Shown piece by piece: positions 36,163-44,211 of a stretch of 64,000 bases of DNA. The translations under genes and the position numbers were made by a program. Source of the stretch: an uncultured Hyphomicrobiales bacterium (GTDB taxonomy: Bacteria; Pseudomonadota; Alphaproteobacteria; Rhizobiales; Beijerinckiaceae); assembly GCA_903902915.1 (NCBI GenBank), contig CAIUWR010000040.1:58843-122842 (forward strand), in the 5' to 3' direction. Below the pieces are notes generated by a model. It saw nothing but the letters and a program-made list of their open reading frames with translations, had not been told where the DNA came from and made no database searches. Positions within the stretch are counted from its first letter, which is position 1. Each line of letters opens with the position of its first letter.

Positions 36163-37055
36163 AGGAACTCCATCAGGGCGTCAATCGTAGCCTGCGGGTT
36201 CTCTTCGGCCAGAAAATGGCCGCTGTCGATCACCACGCCCTGCGTTTGCGGCGCAAAAGTGTTGCGCCAGACCTCGACGGGCGGCTGCTGCGCGGCGCGG
36301 GTCAGGTAGAAATCGCCCGTGGCGATGAGGGTGGGGCACTGGATCTTGCGGCCCGAACGCAGATCCGTCTCGTCCTGCTCCAGATCCATGGTCGCGCCTG
36401 CGCGATAATCCTCGCACATGGCGTGGGTGCGCGAGCGGTCGCCCCAACCGGCGCGATATTGGCCCATGGCGCGGGCGTCGAAGCAGCTCAGGCTCTGATC
36501 CCTGGTCCATTTCGCCATCAGCCCTTCATAAAAGGCGTCGGGGGCCTTGGCGATTTCCTCCTCCGGCTCGGGAGCAGGCCGGGAAAGAAAGCCCCAATGG
36601 GCCGCCGGGGTGACGCCCGCCCGGATATTGTCCCACACGCGGACCGTGGGCAGAATGTCGAGCAGCGCGAGCTTCTCCACATGGCCCGGATGGTCCAGCG
36701 CCAGCCGGTAGCCGACCCGCCCGCCGCGATCATGCCCCACGAGCGCGAAACGCACATGGCCCAGCTTGCCCATGACCGTGATCACGTCCTGGCCCATCTT
36801 GCGCTTTGCATATTGGGCGCCGTCCTCGCTGCCGGGCGCCGAGGACCAGCCATAGCCGCGCAAATCCATCACCACAGTGGTGAAACGCCCCGCCAGCGCA
36901 GGCGCAACCTCATGCCACATGACATGAGTCTGCGGAAAGCCGTGCAACAGAACCAATGGTGGTCCCTCGCCGCTGACGCGGGCGAAAATCCGCCCCGCTT
37001 CCGTGTCGATCCAGTGAGAGGCGAAACCGGGGAAAAGATCGGTCAGGTCGGTCAT
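36159..37055 (-). CDS. Alpha/beta-fold hydrolase (haloacetate dehalogenase-like)
   Basis: A 298-residue hydrolase. LLHGFPQTHVMWH carries the oxyanion region, DLRGYG the next block, and the nucleophile elbow is GHDRGG, where aspartate replaces serine as in haloacetate dehalogenases and epoxide hydrolases. A late DSGHFLAEENP gives the catalytic histidine. Dehalogenation of fluoro- or chloroacetate is therefore possible but unproven. The ATG at 37055 has GGAGG upstream. Confidence 0.82.
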   Translation of the reverse strand: MTDLTDLFPGFASHWIDTEAGRIFARVSGEGPPLVLLHGFPQTHVMWHEVAPALAGRFTTVVMDLRGYGWSSAPGSEDGAQYAKRKMGQDVITVMGKLGHVRFALVGHDRGGRVGYRLALDHPGHVEKLALLDILPTVRVWDNIRAGVTPAAHWGFLSRPAPEPEEEIAKAPDAFYEGLMAKWTRDQSLSCFDARAMGQYRAGWGDRSRTHAMCEDYRAGATMDLEQDETDLRSGRKIQCPTLIATGDFYLTRAAQQPPVEVWRNTFAPQTQGVVIDSGHFLAEENPQATIDALMEFL

Positions 37056-37653
37056 GGGGTGAGCCTCCGCATGTGGCGCAGGGGAGATGATGATGCGGAG
37101 GCGGGGTTGCGGCAAGGGGGCGATTCCGTCGCTGCCGGGTCTTGATGGGCTGTCGCGCGCTCCCGATCGGCGACATCGCGCCGCCTGTTATCCACAAAGG
37201 CGCCGCTGACCTTAGCATGGCGTGAGCGAACTTTGGGGAAGGCTCATGGTTCAGGCCCTCTGATTTCGTAAAGAAAATTTGCTTCAATAATTACGTTTGA
37301 ATGTTTTTAAAAACAATATTTTCTATTTTTATTTGAAAACACATTGAATTTAAAATTAAAAATATAAACTGTAAATAAAATTGATGAAAATATACCCAAT
37401 ATAGGTTGATGATAATGATATAAGTCTCATGAGCTCATTTTAATTGCAAAATCCATTTAATATAATTAAATATAGATAGTAGGCAGTATTGTGTTTCTAT
37501 TGCAACTCAGCGCGGTTACGCATCGCAAAATGGTTTTTTGACTATGCAAAATGCGCAAGAACGAGGCAGATTGCGGCCCTGTTCATGCGCTTTCATTTGT
37601 GCGTGAAAGTTGGGGCGGCGCTCTGTCGTCCCTAAAGCTCCCTGGAGGGATTA
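37056..37653. other. Gene-free AT-rich leader ahead of the porin
   Basis: No supportable gene. Bases from about 37270 to 37550 are strikingly AT-rich (runs such as TTTTTAAAAACAATATTTTC) in an otherwise very GC-rich window. The composition returns to normal just before the porin ribosome-binding site. Several TATAAT-like and TTG-type boxes occur, so no single promoter can be picked. This may be a long 5' leader or a silencer-binding region. Confidence 0.7.
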
Positions 37654-39009
37654 ATGCTCACCAAGACTTTGCTCAGCTCCGCTGCGGTCATCATGGCCGT
37701 CGCCGGCGCCAACGCCGCCGATCTGCCTTCGAAGAAGGCCGCTCCTGCCACCTATGTGAAGATTTGCGACGCCTACGGCGCCGGCTTCTTCTACATCCCC
37801 GGCACCGACACCTGCGTGAAGCTGGGTGGCTATGTGCGTGCTGAATATCAGTACACGCCCGGCAAGGACACCATCAGCGCCTCGACCGGCGCGATGCAGC
37901 AGTCCAACCAGCTGCAGTCCACCACCGGCTACGAGACCCGCGGCCGCATCGACGTCGACGCTCGCACCCCCACGGCTATGGGCGCAGCGCGCACCTTCAT
38001 CCGTCTGCGCGGCGCCAACACCAGCGGCGTCCGCAACGAGACGATCACGGACAAGGCTGCCTATGGCATGTCCGACTCCGCCACCACCGGCCTGACGATC
38101 GAGTCGGCTATGGTGCAGTGGGCTGGCTTCACCTTCGGCGTCGCCCCCGAAAACTACGCTCTCATGCCTTCGTTCATGTACAACGCCAACCCCTTCGCGG
38201 GCTTTCCGGCTGGCATGAAGCAGATCGCCTACACCGCGACTTTCGGCGGGGGCGTTTCCGCCACGATCGCTCTCGAAGACCGCAAGGACTTCGGATACGA
38301 TCAGACCGCCTTCGACCGCGTTGAGACCGCCGCCAACATCGTCGGCAACGTTCGTTTCGATCAGGCTTGGGGCTTCGCCGCCGTCCACGCTATGGTCGGC
38401 AACAACTCCCTGAACGACACCGTGACCAACGGCGCAGTCGGCACCACGACCTTCGGCAGCTATGCCGTTGGCGCGACCGTCAGCTACAAGCTCCCGATGA
38501 TCGCGGCTGGCGACCAGGTCTGGATTGGCGCGAACTACACCAAGGGCATGATCGGCTCTCTCCTCAGCGCCGGTGGCCTGAGCAACATCGGCACCTCGAA
38601 CGACCGGCGTCTTCTCGGCGGCGTCGTGCGCGCCGACACCAACGTGGTGCAGACCGGCGGCGTGGTTGGTACCTCCGCCACCTACGACTCGACCACCGGC
38701 TGGAACCTCAACGCTGTGTTCACCCATTACTGGGCGGCCCAGTGGCGTTCCAACTTCTCGGCTGGCTACGTGTCGATCAGCCCGCCCACGTCGACTGTCG
38801 CATCCACCTGGGGCGCTGGTAAGCTTTGGGAAGTCAGCGGCGGCGTGATCTACTCGCCCGTCAAGGACATGGACATCGGTCTTGAGGTTCAGTACGCGAA
38901 CCTGAAGAACACCATGCAGAACCCGGCTGCGGCTTTCGTCACCGCTGGTTCGCCCGGCCTGAACGTCAACAACTTCACCACCAAGCTGCGCGTCGAGCGC
39001 TCCTTCTGA
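37654..39009 (+). CDS. Outer-membrane porin, Omp2b/Porin_2 family
   Basis: A 451-residue beta-barrel porin. The signal peptide is cleaved after VAGANA, leaving ADLPSKKA. The mature N-terminus has the family hallmark YVKICDAYGAGFFYIPGTDTCVKLGGYVRAEYQY, with the cysteine pair. The chain ends in phenylalanine (VERSF), as barrel-assembly substrates do. GGAGGG lies six bases before the ATG. The AT-rich leader upstream and the stem-loops downstream suggest strong, regulated expression and a stable message. Confidence 0.94.
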   Translation: MLTKTLLSSAAVIMAVAGANAADLPSKKAAPATYVKICDAYGAGFFYIPGTDTCVKLGGYVRAEYQYTPGKDTISASTGAMQQSNQLQSTTGYETRGRIDVDARTPTAMGAARTFIRLRGANTSGVRNETITDKAAYGMSDSATTGLTIESAMVQWAGFTFGVAPENYALMPSFMYNANPFAGFPAGMKQIAYTATFGGGVSATIALEDRKDFGYDQTAFDRVETAANIVGNVRFDQAWGFAAVHAMVGNNSLNDTVTNGAVGTTTFGSYAVGATVSYKLPMIAAGDQVWIGANYTKGMIGSLLSAGGLSNIGTSNDRRLLGGVVRADTNVVQTGGVVGTSATYDSTTGWNLNAVFTHYWAAQWRSNFSAGYVSISPPTSTVASTWGAGKLWEVSGGVIYSPVKDMDIGLEVQYANLKNTMQNPAAAFVTAGSPGLNVNNFTTKLRVERSF

Positions 39010-39010
39010 T

Positions 39011-39036
39011 CAACTTCGGCCTTTCCGGCCAAGTTG
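39011..39036 (+). terminator. Stem-loop just after the porin stop
   Basis: CAACTTCGGCC and GGCCAAGTTG form a stem of about ten pairs around TTTCC, starting two bases after the stop codon. There is no T-run, so it may protect the 3' end rather than terminate. Confidence 0.5.
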
Positions 39037-39099
39037 AGTCGATCGAGTGCAACCGGTCATAAAACGGTTGCCATGATCGAGTGATGATACGACAAGACC

Positions 39100-39125
39100 T
39101 ACCCCGGCGACCAAGCGCCGGGGTA
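39100..39125. terminator. Perfect GC-rich hairpin downstream of the porin
   Basis: TACCCCGGCG and CGCCGGGGTA form a perfect 10-pair stem with the loop ACCAAG. A third, weaker hairpin (CAACCG/CGGTTG) lies between this and the first. Probable transcript end of the porin message. Confidence 0.6.
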
Positions 39126-39187
39126 GTTACAAACTGAAGAATGGGAGGTGCGGGAAAATAAATTGTTCAAAATTTGCGGGTGTATGA

Positions 39188-39643
39188 ATGGATTGCATAA
39201 GCTCATCACTGGAAGCCATCGTTCAAATGAGCGAGGTGTCAAAAGGTAAATTCAGTTCTCTCAATCGTTTCGCCCGTTCGTTCAACGTCACCATTTCCGG
39301 TTTGTACTTTTACGTAGCGCTCGGCGCGCTGAATATCGAGAAGCTCGATGGCGGCAATATGATCTATGCAGCGATCAAGCCGACCCAGGCCGCGAAAGTT
39401 CTGAACTGCGACGCCAAAAAGATTGCGCGCTGGTGCATCTCCCTCGCCAAACGCGGCTTGCTCACCCGTGATCGGGGCGGCGCCTACAAGGTTGAGAACA
39501 TCACCACCTGGTATGAAATTTCAAAGCTGGTGAACGGCACCGGCGTCGACGCCTTGCTCCCGTCGGTCCCCTTGGTCTTCGCCGCCGCAGATCCGGCATT
39601 TCTGGACGCGCAGCACAGCGCCGCGCAAGTGCGCGACCGATAA
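39188..39643 (+). CDS. Hypothetical protein, possible winged-helix
   Basis: A 151-residue protein, not recognised. The middle (TQAAKVLNCDAKKIARWCISLAKRGLLTRDRGGAYKV) reads like a helix-turn-helix with a basic recognition helix and a beta-wing, so DNA binding is possible. There is no signal peptide. An alternative start is the ATG at 39227. It lies between the porin terminator region and convergent msrB, and composition is slightly less GC-rich at the start. Confidence 0.5.
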   Translation: MDCISSSLEAIVQMSEVSKGKFSSLNRFARSFNVTISGLYFYVALGALNIEKLDGGNMIYAAIKPTQAAKVLNCDAKKIARWCISLAKRGLLTRDRGGAYKVENITTWYEISKLVNGTGVDALLPSVPLVFAAADPAFLDAQHSAAQVRDR

Positions 39644-39700
39644 ATAAGGTTCAATCAGGTTGCGACATCGCAGGGCGACGACATGTCGCCGCCCTGTTGG

Positions 39701-40129
39701 TCACTCAGGCACGAACCGCATCGCAACCCCGTTCATGCAGTAGCGCAGGCCCGTGGGCGCCGGGCCGTCTTCGAAAACATGGCCGAGATGCCCGCCGCAT
39801 TGCGCGCAATGGACTTCCGTGCGGGTCATGAAATGGCTGGTGTCCACGGTGGTCTCGACGGCGCCGGGGAGCGGATCGCAGAAGCTTGGCCAGCCTGTGC
39901 CGCTGTTGAACTTGGTCTTGCCCACAAAAAGCGGATTGCCGCAGCCCGCGCATTCGAAGGCGCCGGGGCGCTTCTCATGGTCCAGCGGGCTGGTGCAGGC
40001 GCGCTCGGTGGCATGTTCGCGCAGCACCCGATACTGGTCGGGGGTGAGGATGCGCCGCCATTCCTCGTCGGTCTTGGTGACGGGGAAGGTCTTTGATTCG
40101 GTTTTCGCGCCGCCGCCAAACAGGCCCAT
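39701..40129 (-). CDS. msrB: Peptide-methionine (R)-S-oxide reductase
   Basis: Reduces methionine-R-sulfoxide in proteins. The 142-residue protein has zinc ligands C60/C63 (CAGC) and C108/C111 (CAQC) and the catalytic C131 in RYCMNG. The family blocks FNSGTGWPSF and GHLGHVFEDGP are also present. There is no signal peptide, so it is cytosolic. The ATG at 40129 has GAGGAA upstream; open frame further upstream is not MsrB-like. Confidence 0.95.
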   Translation of the reverse strand: MGLFGGGAKTESKTFPVTKTDEEWRRILTPDQYRVLREHATERACTSPLDHEKRPGAFECAGCGNPLFVGKTKFNSGTGWPSFCDPLPGAVETTVDTSHFMTRTEVHCAQCGGHLGHVFEDGPAPTGLRYCMNGVAMRFVPE

Positions 40130-40190
40130 GGTGTTCCTCGCTACGGGCGCCAGCGCCCTCCGTCTCCTAGATAATCGCTCGCGCACGAAG

Positions 40191-41789
40191 TTAGAAGAGC
40201 GATCCTTGCGAACCGCCGCCCGAAGAGCCTGCACGCGCCGGGCGTGGGCGGGGCTTTGCGGGTTCGGGCGCCGCTGCGCCCGCTTCCCCTGTCACCGCCG
40301 CCAGACGGCCGTCAGCGAATTCGATGCTGATGGCCATGCCTGGCGCGATTCCCGTCGCTTGCCGCAAGGGCGTCCCGGCATGGTCGCGCACCAAAGCGAA
40401 ACCGCGCGCCAGCACGCTTTTATAGCCAAGCGACGCGAAGAGCTGCGTCAGGGCGCCAAGCCGCTCCGCCTTGCGGCTCCGGTTCGCAAGCACGGCGGAG
40501 CGCAGGCGCGCGTCCACCATGGCGAGCCGTTCGCGCCGCGCCCGCAGGGTCTGGCTCTGCAAATTGAGCTGCGCCCGCAACGCCGCCTCCAGCCGCTTGC
40601 CAAGCGCTTCAAGCGGGGCGCGTCGCATGGGGATGAGCGTCGGCCGCGCCCGCGCCAGCCTCCCCGCCAGCCCGGCGCAACGCTCGCCCATGCGGGCGAA
40701 TTCCGCCTGCGGGGAGTGGCGGGCCAGCAGATTGGCCGCCCGGCCAAGGCGCAGCTGACGCTCGCCCATGGCCGCCTTCATGCGGCCCCCCAGCCGCTCG
40801 CCCGCGCGGTCGAGGCGCTGGCGCGGCACGGCGATCACGTCGTCCCCGGTCGGCAGCGCGCGGGCAAGGCCGCGCAGATCGGCGCGGCGGCGCTCCAGCA
40901 GGCGAAACAACGCGCCGGTGTGGCGGCGCCCGAGATCGGCGGTCTGTCCCAGCAATTCGCTACGCACGGGCACGCACATTTCGGCGGCGCCGGTCGGCGT
41001 GGGGGCGCGCAGGTCGGCGGCGTGGTCGATCAGGGTCCAGTCGGTCTCGTGGCCGACGGCGGCGATGAGCGGAATGTCGCTGGCGGCGGCCGCGCGCACC
41101 ACGGCCTCGTCGTTGAAACCCCAGAGGTCTTCCAGCGACCCGCCGCCGCGCGCCACGATGATGACGCTGGGCCTTGGGATGCGCCCGCTCTCTGGCAGAG
41201 CGTTGAAGCCTTCGATGGCGCGGGCCACTTCCAGGCCGCAGCTCTCTCCCTGCACCCGCACCGGCCAGACGAGCACGGGGCGGGGAAAGCGGTCGGCGAT
41301 GCGGTGCAGGATGTCGCGGATGACCGCCCCCGTGGGCGAGGTGACGACACCGATCACCTCGGGCAGAAAGGGGATGAGCTGCTTGCGGGCGGCGTCGAAC
41401 AGGCCTTCGGCGGCGAGCTTGCGACGGCGCTCCTCCAGCAGGGCCATGAGCGCGCCCACCCCTGCGGGCTCGATGCTCTCCACCACGATCTGGTAGGAGG
41501 ATTTGCCCGGAAACGTCGTGATCTTGCCGGTGGCGATGACCTCCAGCCCCTCTTCGGGCCGGGTGCGCATGCGGGCGTAGGCGCCTTTCCAGATCACCGC
41601 GTCGATGCGGGCGGAGGCGTCCTTCAGGGCGAAATAGCAATGGCCGGAGGAATGCGGCCCCCGCCAACCCGAAACTTCGCCGCGCACGCGCACATAGCCG
41701 AACCGATCCTCGATGGTGCGCTTGAGGGCGCCCGAGAGTTCGGAAACGGAGACTTCGGGGGCGTTGGTGTCGGATGCGGCTTCGGCCAT
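40191..41789 (-). CDS. xseA: Exodeoxyribonuclease VII large subunit
   Basis: The large subunit of the single-strand exonuclease used in repair and recombination. The 532-residue protein has an N-terminal OB-fold (VRVRGEVSGWRGPHSSGHCYFALKD) and the catalytic domain (GVVTSPTGAVIRDILHR, IIVARGGGSLEDLWGFNDEAV, AVGHETDWTLIDHAADLRAPTPTGAAE). A coiled-coil region rich in Arg/Leu and a low-complexity PKPRPARAG tail follow. The small subunit gene xseB is not in the window. Confidence 0.95.
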   Translation of the reverse strand: MAEAASDTNAPEVSVSELSGALKRTIEDRFGYVRVRGEVSGWRGPHSSGHCYFALKDASARIDAVIWKGAYARMRTRPEEGLEVIATGKITTFPGKSSYQIVVESIEPAGVGALMALLEERRRKLAAEGLFDAARKQLIPFLPEVIGVVTSPTGAVIRDILHRIADRFPRPVLVWPVRVQGESCGLEVARAIEGFNALPESGRIPRPSVIIVARGGGSLEDLWGFNDEAVVRAAAASDIPLIAAVGHETDWTLIDHAADLRAPTPTGAAEMCVPVRSELLGQTADLGRRHTGALFRLLERRRADLRGLARALPTGDDVIAVPRQRLDRAGERLGGRMKAAMGERQLRLGRAANLLARHSPQAEFARMGERCAGLAGRLARARPTLIPMRRAPLEALGKRLEAALRAQLNLQSQTLRARRERLAMVDARLRSAVLANRSRKAERLGALTQLFASLGYKSVLARGFALVRDHAGTPLRQATGIAPGMAISIEFADGRLAAVTGEAGAAAPEPAKPRPRPARAGSSGGGSQGSLF

Positions 41790-41960
41790 GGACCAGATAT
41801 GGCGGATTCGGCGCCTCCGGGGAAGTGCGTCCGTTAACCTCGACCGGCATGGGGCGGGCGCGGCGCGCGTTTTCGCTTCCCCAAAGGTTCACCTTTGTGC
41901 CAGATCACGAAACACCGAGAAACGGTTATGATAGCCGTTCAAGGAGGCTGCGCCCCGATC

Positions 41961-42704
41961 ATGCGTATCGCGTTTCTGTCAGACATCCACGGCAACCGGG
42001 AGGCGTTGGACGCCTGCCTCGCGCATACGCAGCGGCGCAAGGCGGACCGGCTGGTCTTTCTGGGCGATCTGGTGGGCTATGGCGCCGACCCCATCTACGT
42101 GGTGGAGCGGGTGCGCGAAGCCATGGAGAAGGGCGCCGTCGCCATTCTGGGCAATCACGACGAAGCCGCCGCGCGCGGCGTCACCACCGGCATGAACGAT
42201 TACGCCCGCATCGCGCTGGACTGGACCTACAACACGCTCGATCCCGAAAGCCGCCGCTTCCTCACCAGCCTGCCCATGCAGATCGAGGAGGACGGGCGGC
42301 TCTATGTTCATGCGGAAGCCTCCGCGCCCCATTCCTGGAGCTATGTCACCGACGTGGCCTCGGCCGAGCGCAGCCTGCGCTCCACGGTTCATCGCATCAC
42401 CTTCTGCGGCCATGTGCACAAGCCGCAGCTCTACCATATGCAGCCCCAGCGTCCGCCGATCCTCTTCGTGCCGCAGGGCTCGACGCCCATCCCGCTGATC
42501 GGCAACCGCAAGTGGCTGGCGGTGCAGGGCGCGGTCGGCCAGCCGCGCGATCAGAACCCGCTCGCCGCCTATACGATCTACGACACCGACACGAACGAGA
42601 TCAGCTTTCATCGCGTCGCCTATGACATCGACGCGGCGGCGCAAAAAATTCACGCCGCGAACCTGCCCCAGATTCTGGCCGCGCGCCTGTTCATCGGAAG
42701 GTAG
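41961..42704 (+). CDS. Metallophosphoesterase (calcineurin-like, YfcE/protein phosphatase type)
   Basis: A 247-residue two-metal phosphoesterase. Visible ligand motifs are SDIHGN, FLGDLVGYG, LGNHDEA, then a histidine motif FCGHVHKP. In-frame starts also exist at 41895 and 41928; the ATG at 41961 is chosen because the SDIHGN strand follows at once. AAGGAGG lies 13 bases upstream, a little far. It ends six bases before the kinase-UspA gene, so the pair is one transcript and may be opposed phosphatase and kinase. Confidence 0.87.
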   Translation: MRIAFLSDIHGNREALDACLAHTQRRKADRLVFLGDLVGYGADPIYVVERVREAMEKGAVAILGNHDEAAARGVTTGMNDYARIALDWTYNTLDPESRRFLTSLPMQIEEDGRLYVHAEASAPHSWSYVTDVASAERSLRSTVHRITFCGHVHKPQLYHMQPQRPPILFVPQGSTPIPLIGNRKWLAVQGAVGQPRDQNPLAAYTIYDTDTNEISFHRVAYDIDAAAQKIHAANLPQILAARLFIGR

Positions 42705-42710
42705 CGGACG

Positions 42711-44159
42711 ATGCGTGAAGTGCTCCAGACGGGCTCGACCCTCGATGGGTTCAAGATCGGCGAGAAGATTCACTCGGGCGGCATGGCGACGCTGTGGCGC
42801 GTGACGCGCCCGGGCATTGATGTGCCCATCGTGATGAAGGTGCCGACCATTCTCGATGGCGAAGACGCCACGATCATCGTCGGCTTCGAAATGGAGATGA
42901 TGATCCTGCCGCGCCTGTCGGGCGTGCATGTTCCCAAATTCTACGCCGTCGGCGATTTCGCGCGCCAGCCCTATATCGTGATGGAATATATCCGGGGCCA
43001 GTCGGCCTATGCGCTGATTGAAAAGGCGCCGCTGCCCGCCAGCGAAGTCGTGACGCTGGGGGCCAAGGTCGCGACGGCGCTGGTCGATCTGCATCGGCAG
43101 AATGTGCTGCATCTGGACATCAAACCATCCAACGTCATGCTGCGCGAGAACGGCGAGGCGGCGCTGATCGACTTCGGCCTTTCGCGTCATTTGCTGTTGC
43201 CGGATCTGCTGGAGGAAGAGTTTCGCGTGCCCATGGGCACGGGGCCCTATATCGCGCCCGAGCAGATCATGAAGAACCGCTCGGATCCGCGTTCCGACAT
43301 CTATTCGCTGGGCGTTCTGCTTTATTATCTCGCCACCAATGTGCGCCCCTTCGGCGTGCCGCAGGCGCAGAGTTCGCTGAAGACGCGGCTTTGGCGCGAT
43401 CCTGTGCCGCCGCGCCGCATCAACCCCGCGATCCCGCCCGCGTTGCAGGAGGTGATCCTGCGTTGCCTCGAAGTCGATCCTGACCTGCGTTACGCCACGC
43501 CAGCCCAGCTCGCCTTCGATCTCGCCAATCTCTCGCAAGTCGCCTTGACCGAGCGCGCCCACCGGCTCCAGCGCAACAGTCTCCTCGACGCCTGCAAGCG
43601 CTGGTTCGCCTCATTGGGCGCCGAAGGCGGCCCGCAGCAGCCGCGCGCTGCGCAAAACAACCTCGCGCCCATCATCATGGTGGCGGTGGATCTGTCGGAA
43701 GACATGGAGCCCCTGTCGGACGAGCTGCGCACCAATGTGCGGCGCGTGCTGGCCACCATGCCGGGCGTGCGCATCGCCTGCGTCAATGTGTTGAAGCTCA
43801 ATCGGCTCACCATCAATTACGCGCTCGACGAATCGGGCCGCAACATCCACGTGCAGCGCCTGGTCGAGCTGAAGGAATGGGGCCGCCCGCTGGGCCTCTC
43901 GCAAGAGCGCATCACCTTCCATGTGATCGAACATATGGACCCGGCGGTGGCCTTGATCGAATATGCAAAGCTGAACCATGTGGATCAGGTGCTGATCGGC
44001 GCCCGCACGACATCCACCCTGCGCCGCCTGCTGGGCAGCACCGCCTCGCAGGTCGTGGCCGAAGCGCCTTGCACCGTGACCGTGGTGCGCGCGCCTTTGA
44101 ATAGCGGTTCGATTGAAGTGGCGGCGGACAGCGAAGCGGCGCGGGCGGATTCGCCTTGA
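42711..44159 (+). CDS. Serine/threonine kinase fused to a universal stress protein domain
   Basis: A 482-residue protein. The Hanks-type kinase domain (about 13-280) has the glycine loop HSGGMATLW, the ATP lysine K43, the catalytic loop HLDIKPSN (H134-D136, with leucine in place of the usual HRD arginine), D154FG and GTGPYIAPEQ. A UspA-like domain follows from about 320 (PIIMVAVDLSEDM ... VDQVLIGARTTSTLRRLLGSTASQVVAEAPCTVTVVR), with the nucleotide-binding G-x-R-T-x9-GS pattern. There is no membrane segment or PASTA repeat, so it is cytosolic. Confidence 0.9.
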   Translation: MREVLQTGSTLDGFKIGEKIHSGGMATLWRVTRPGIDVPIVMKVPTILDGEDATIIVGFEMEMMILPRLSGVHVPKFYAVGDFARQPYIVMEYIRGQSAYALIEKAPLPASEVVTLGAKVATALVDLHRQNVLHLDIKPSNVMLRENGEAALIDFGLSRHLLLPDLLEEEFRVPMGTGPYIAPEQIMKNRSDPRSDIYSLGVLLYYLATNVRPFGVPQAQSSLKTRLWRDPVPPRRINPAIPPALQEVILRCLEVDPDLRYATPAQLAFDLANLSQVALTERAHRLQRNSLLDACKRWFASLGAEGGPQQPRAAQNNLAPIIMVAVDLSEDMEPLSDELRTNVRRVLATMPGVRIACVNVLKLNRLTINYALDESGRNIHVQRLVELKEWGRPLGLSQERITFHVIEHMDPAVALIEYAKLNHVDQVLIGARTTSTLRRLLGSTASQVVAEAPCTVTVVRAPLNSGSIEVAADSEAARADSP

Positions 44160-44211
44160 CGCCATGATGGCCGCGCGCGACCTTTAAGTTCCGTCCCCGG
44201 AGGAGCCCTCC

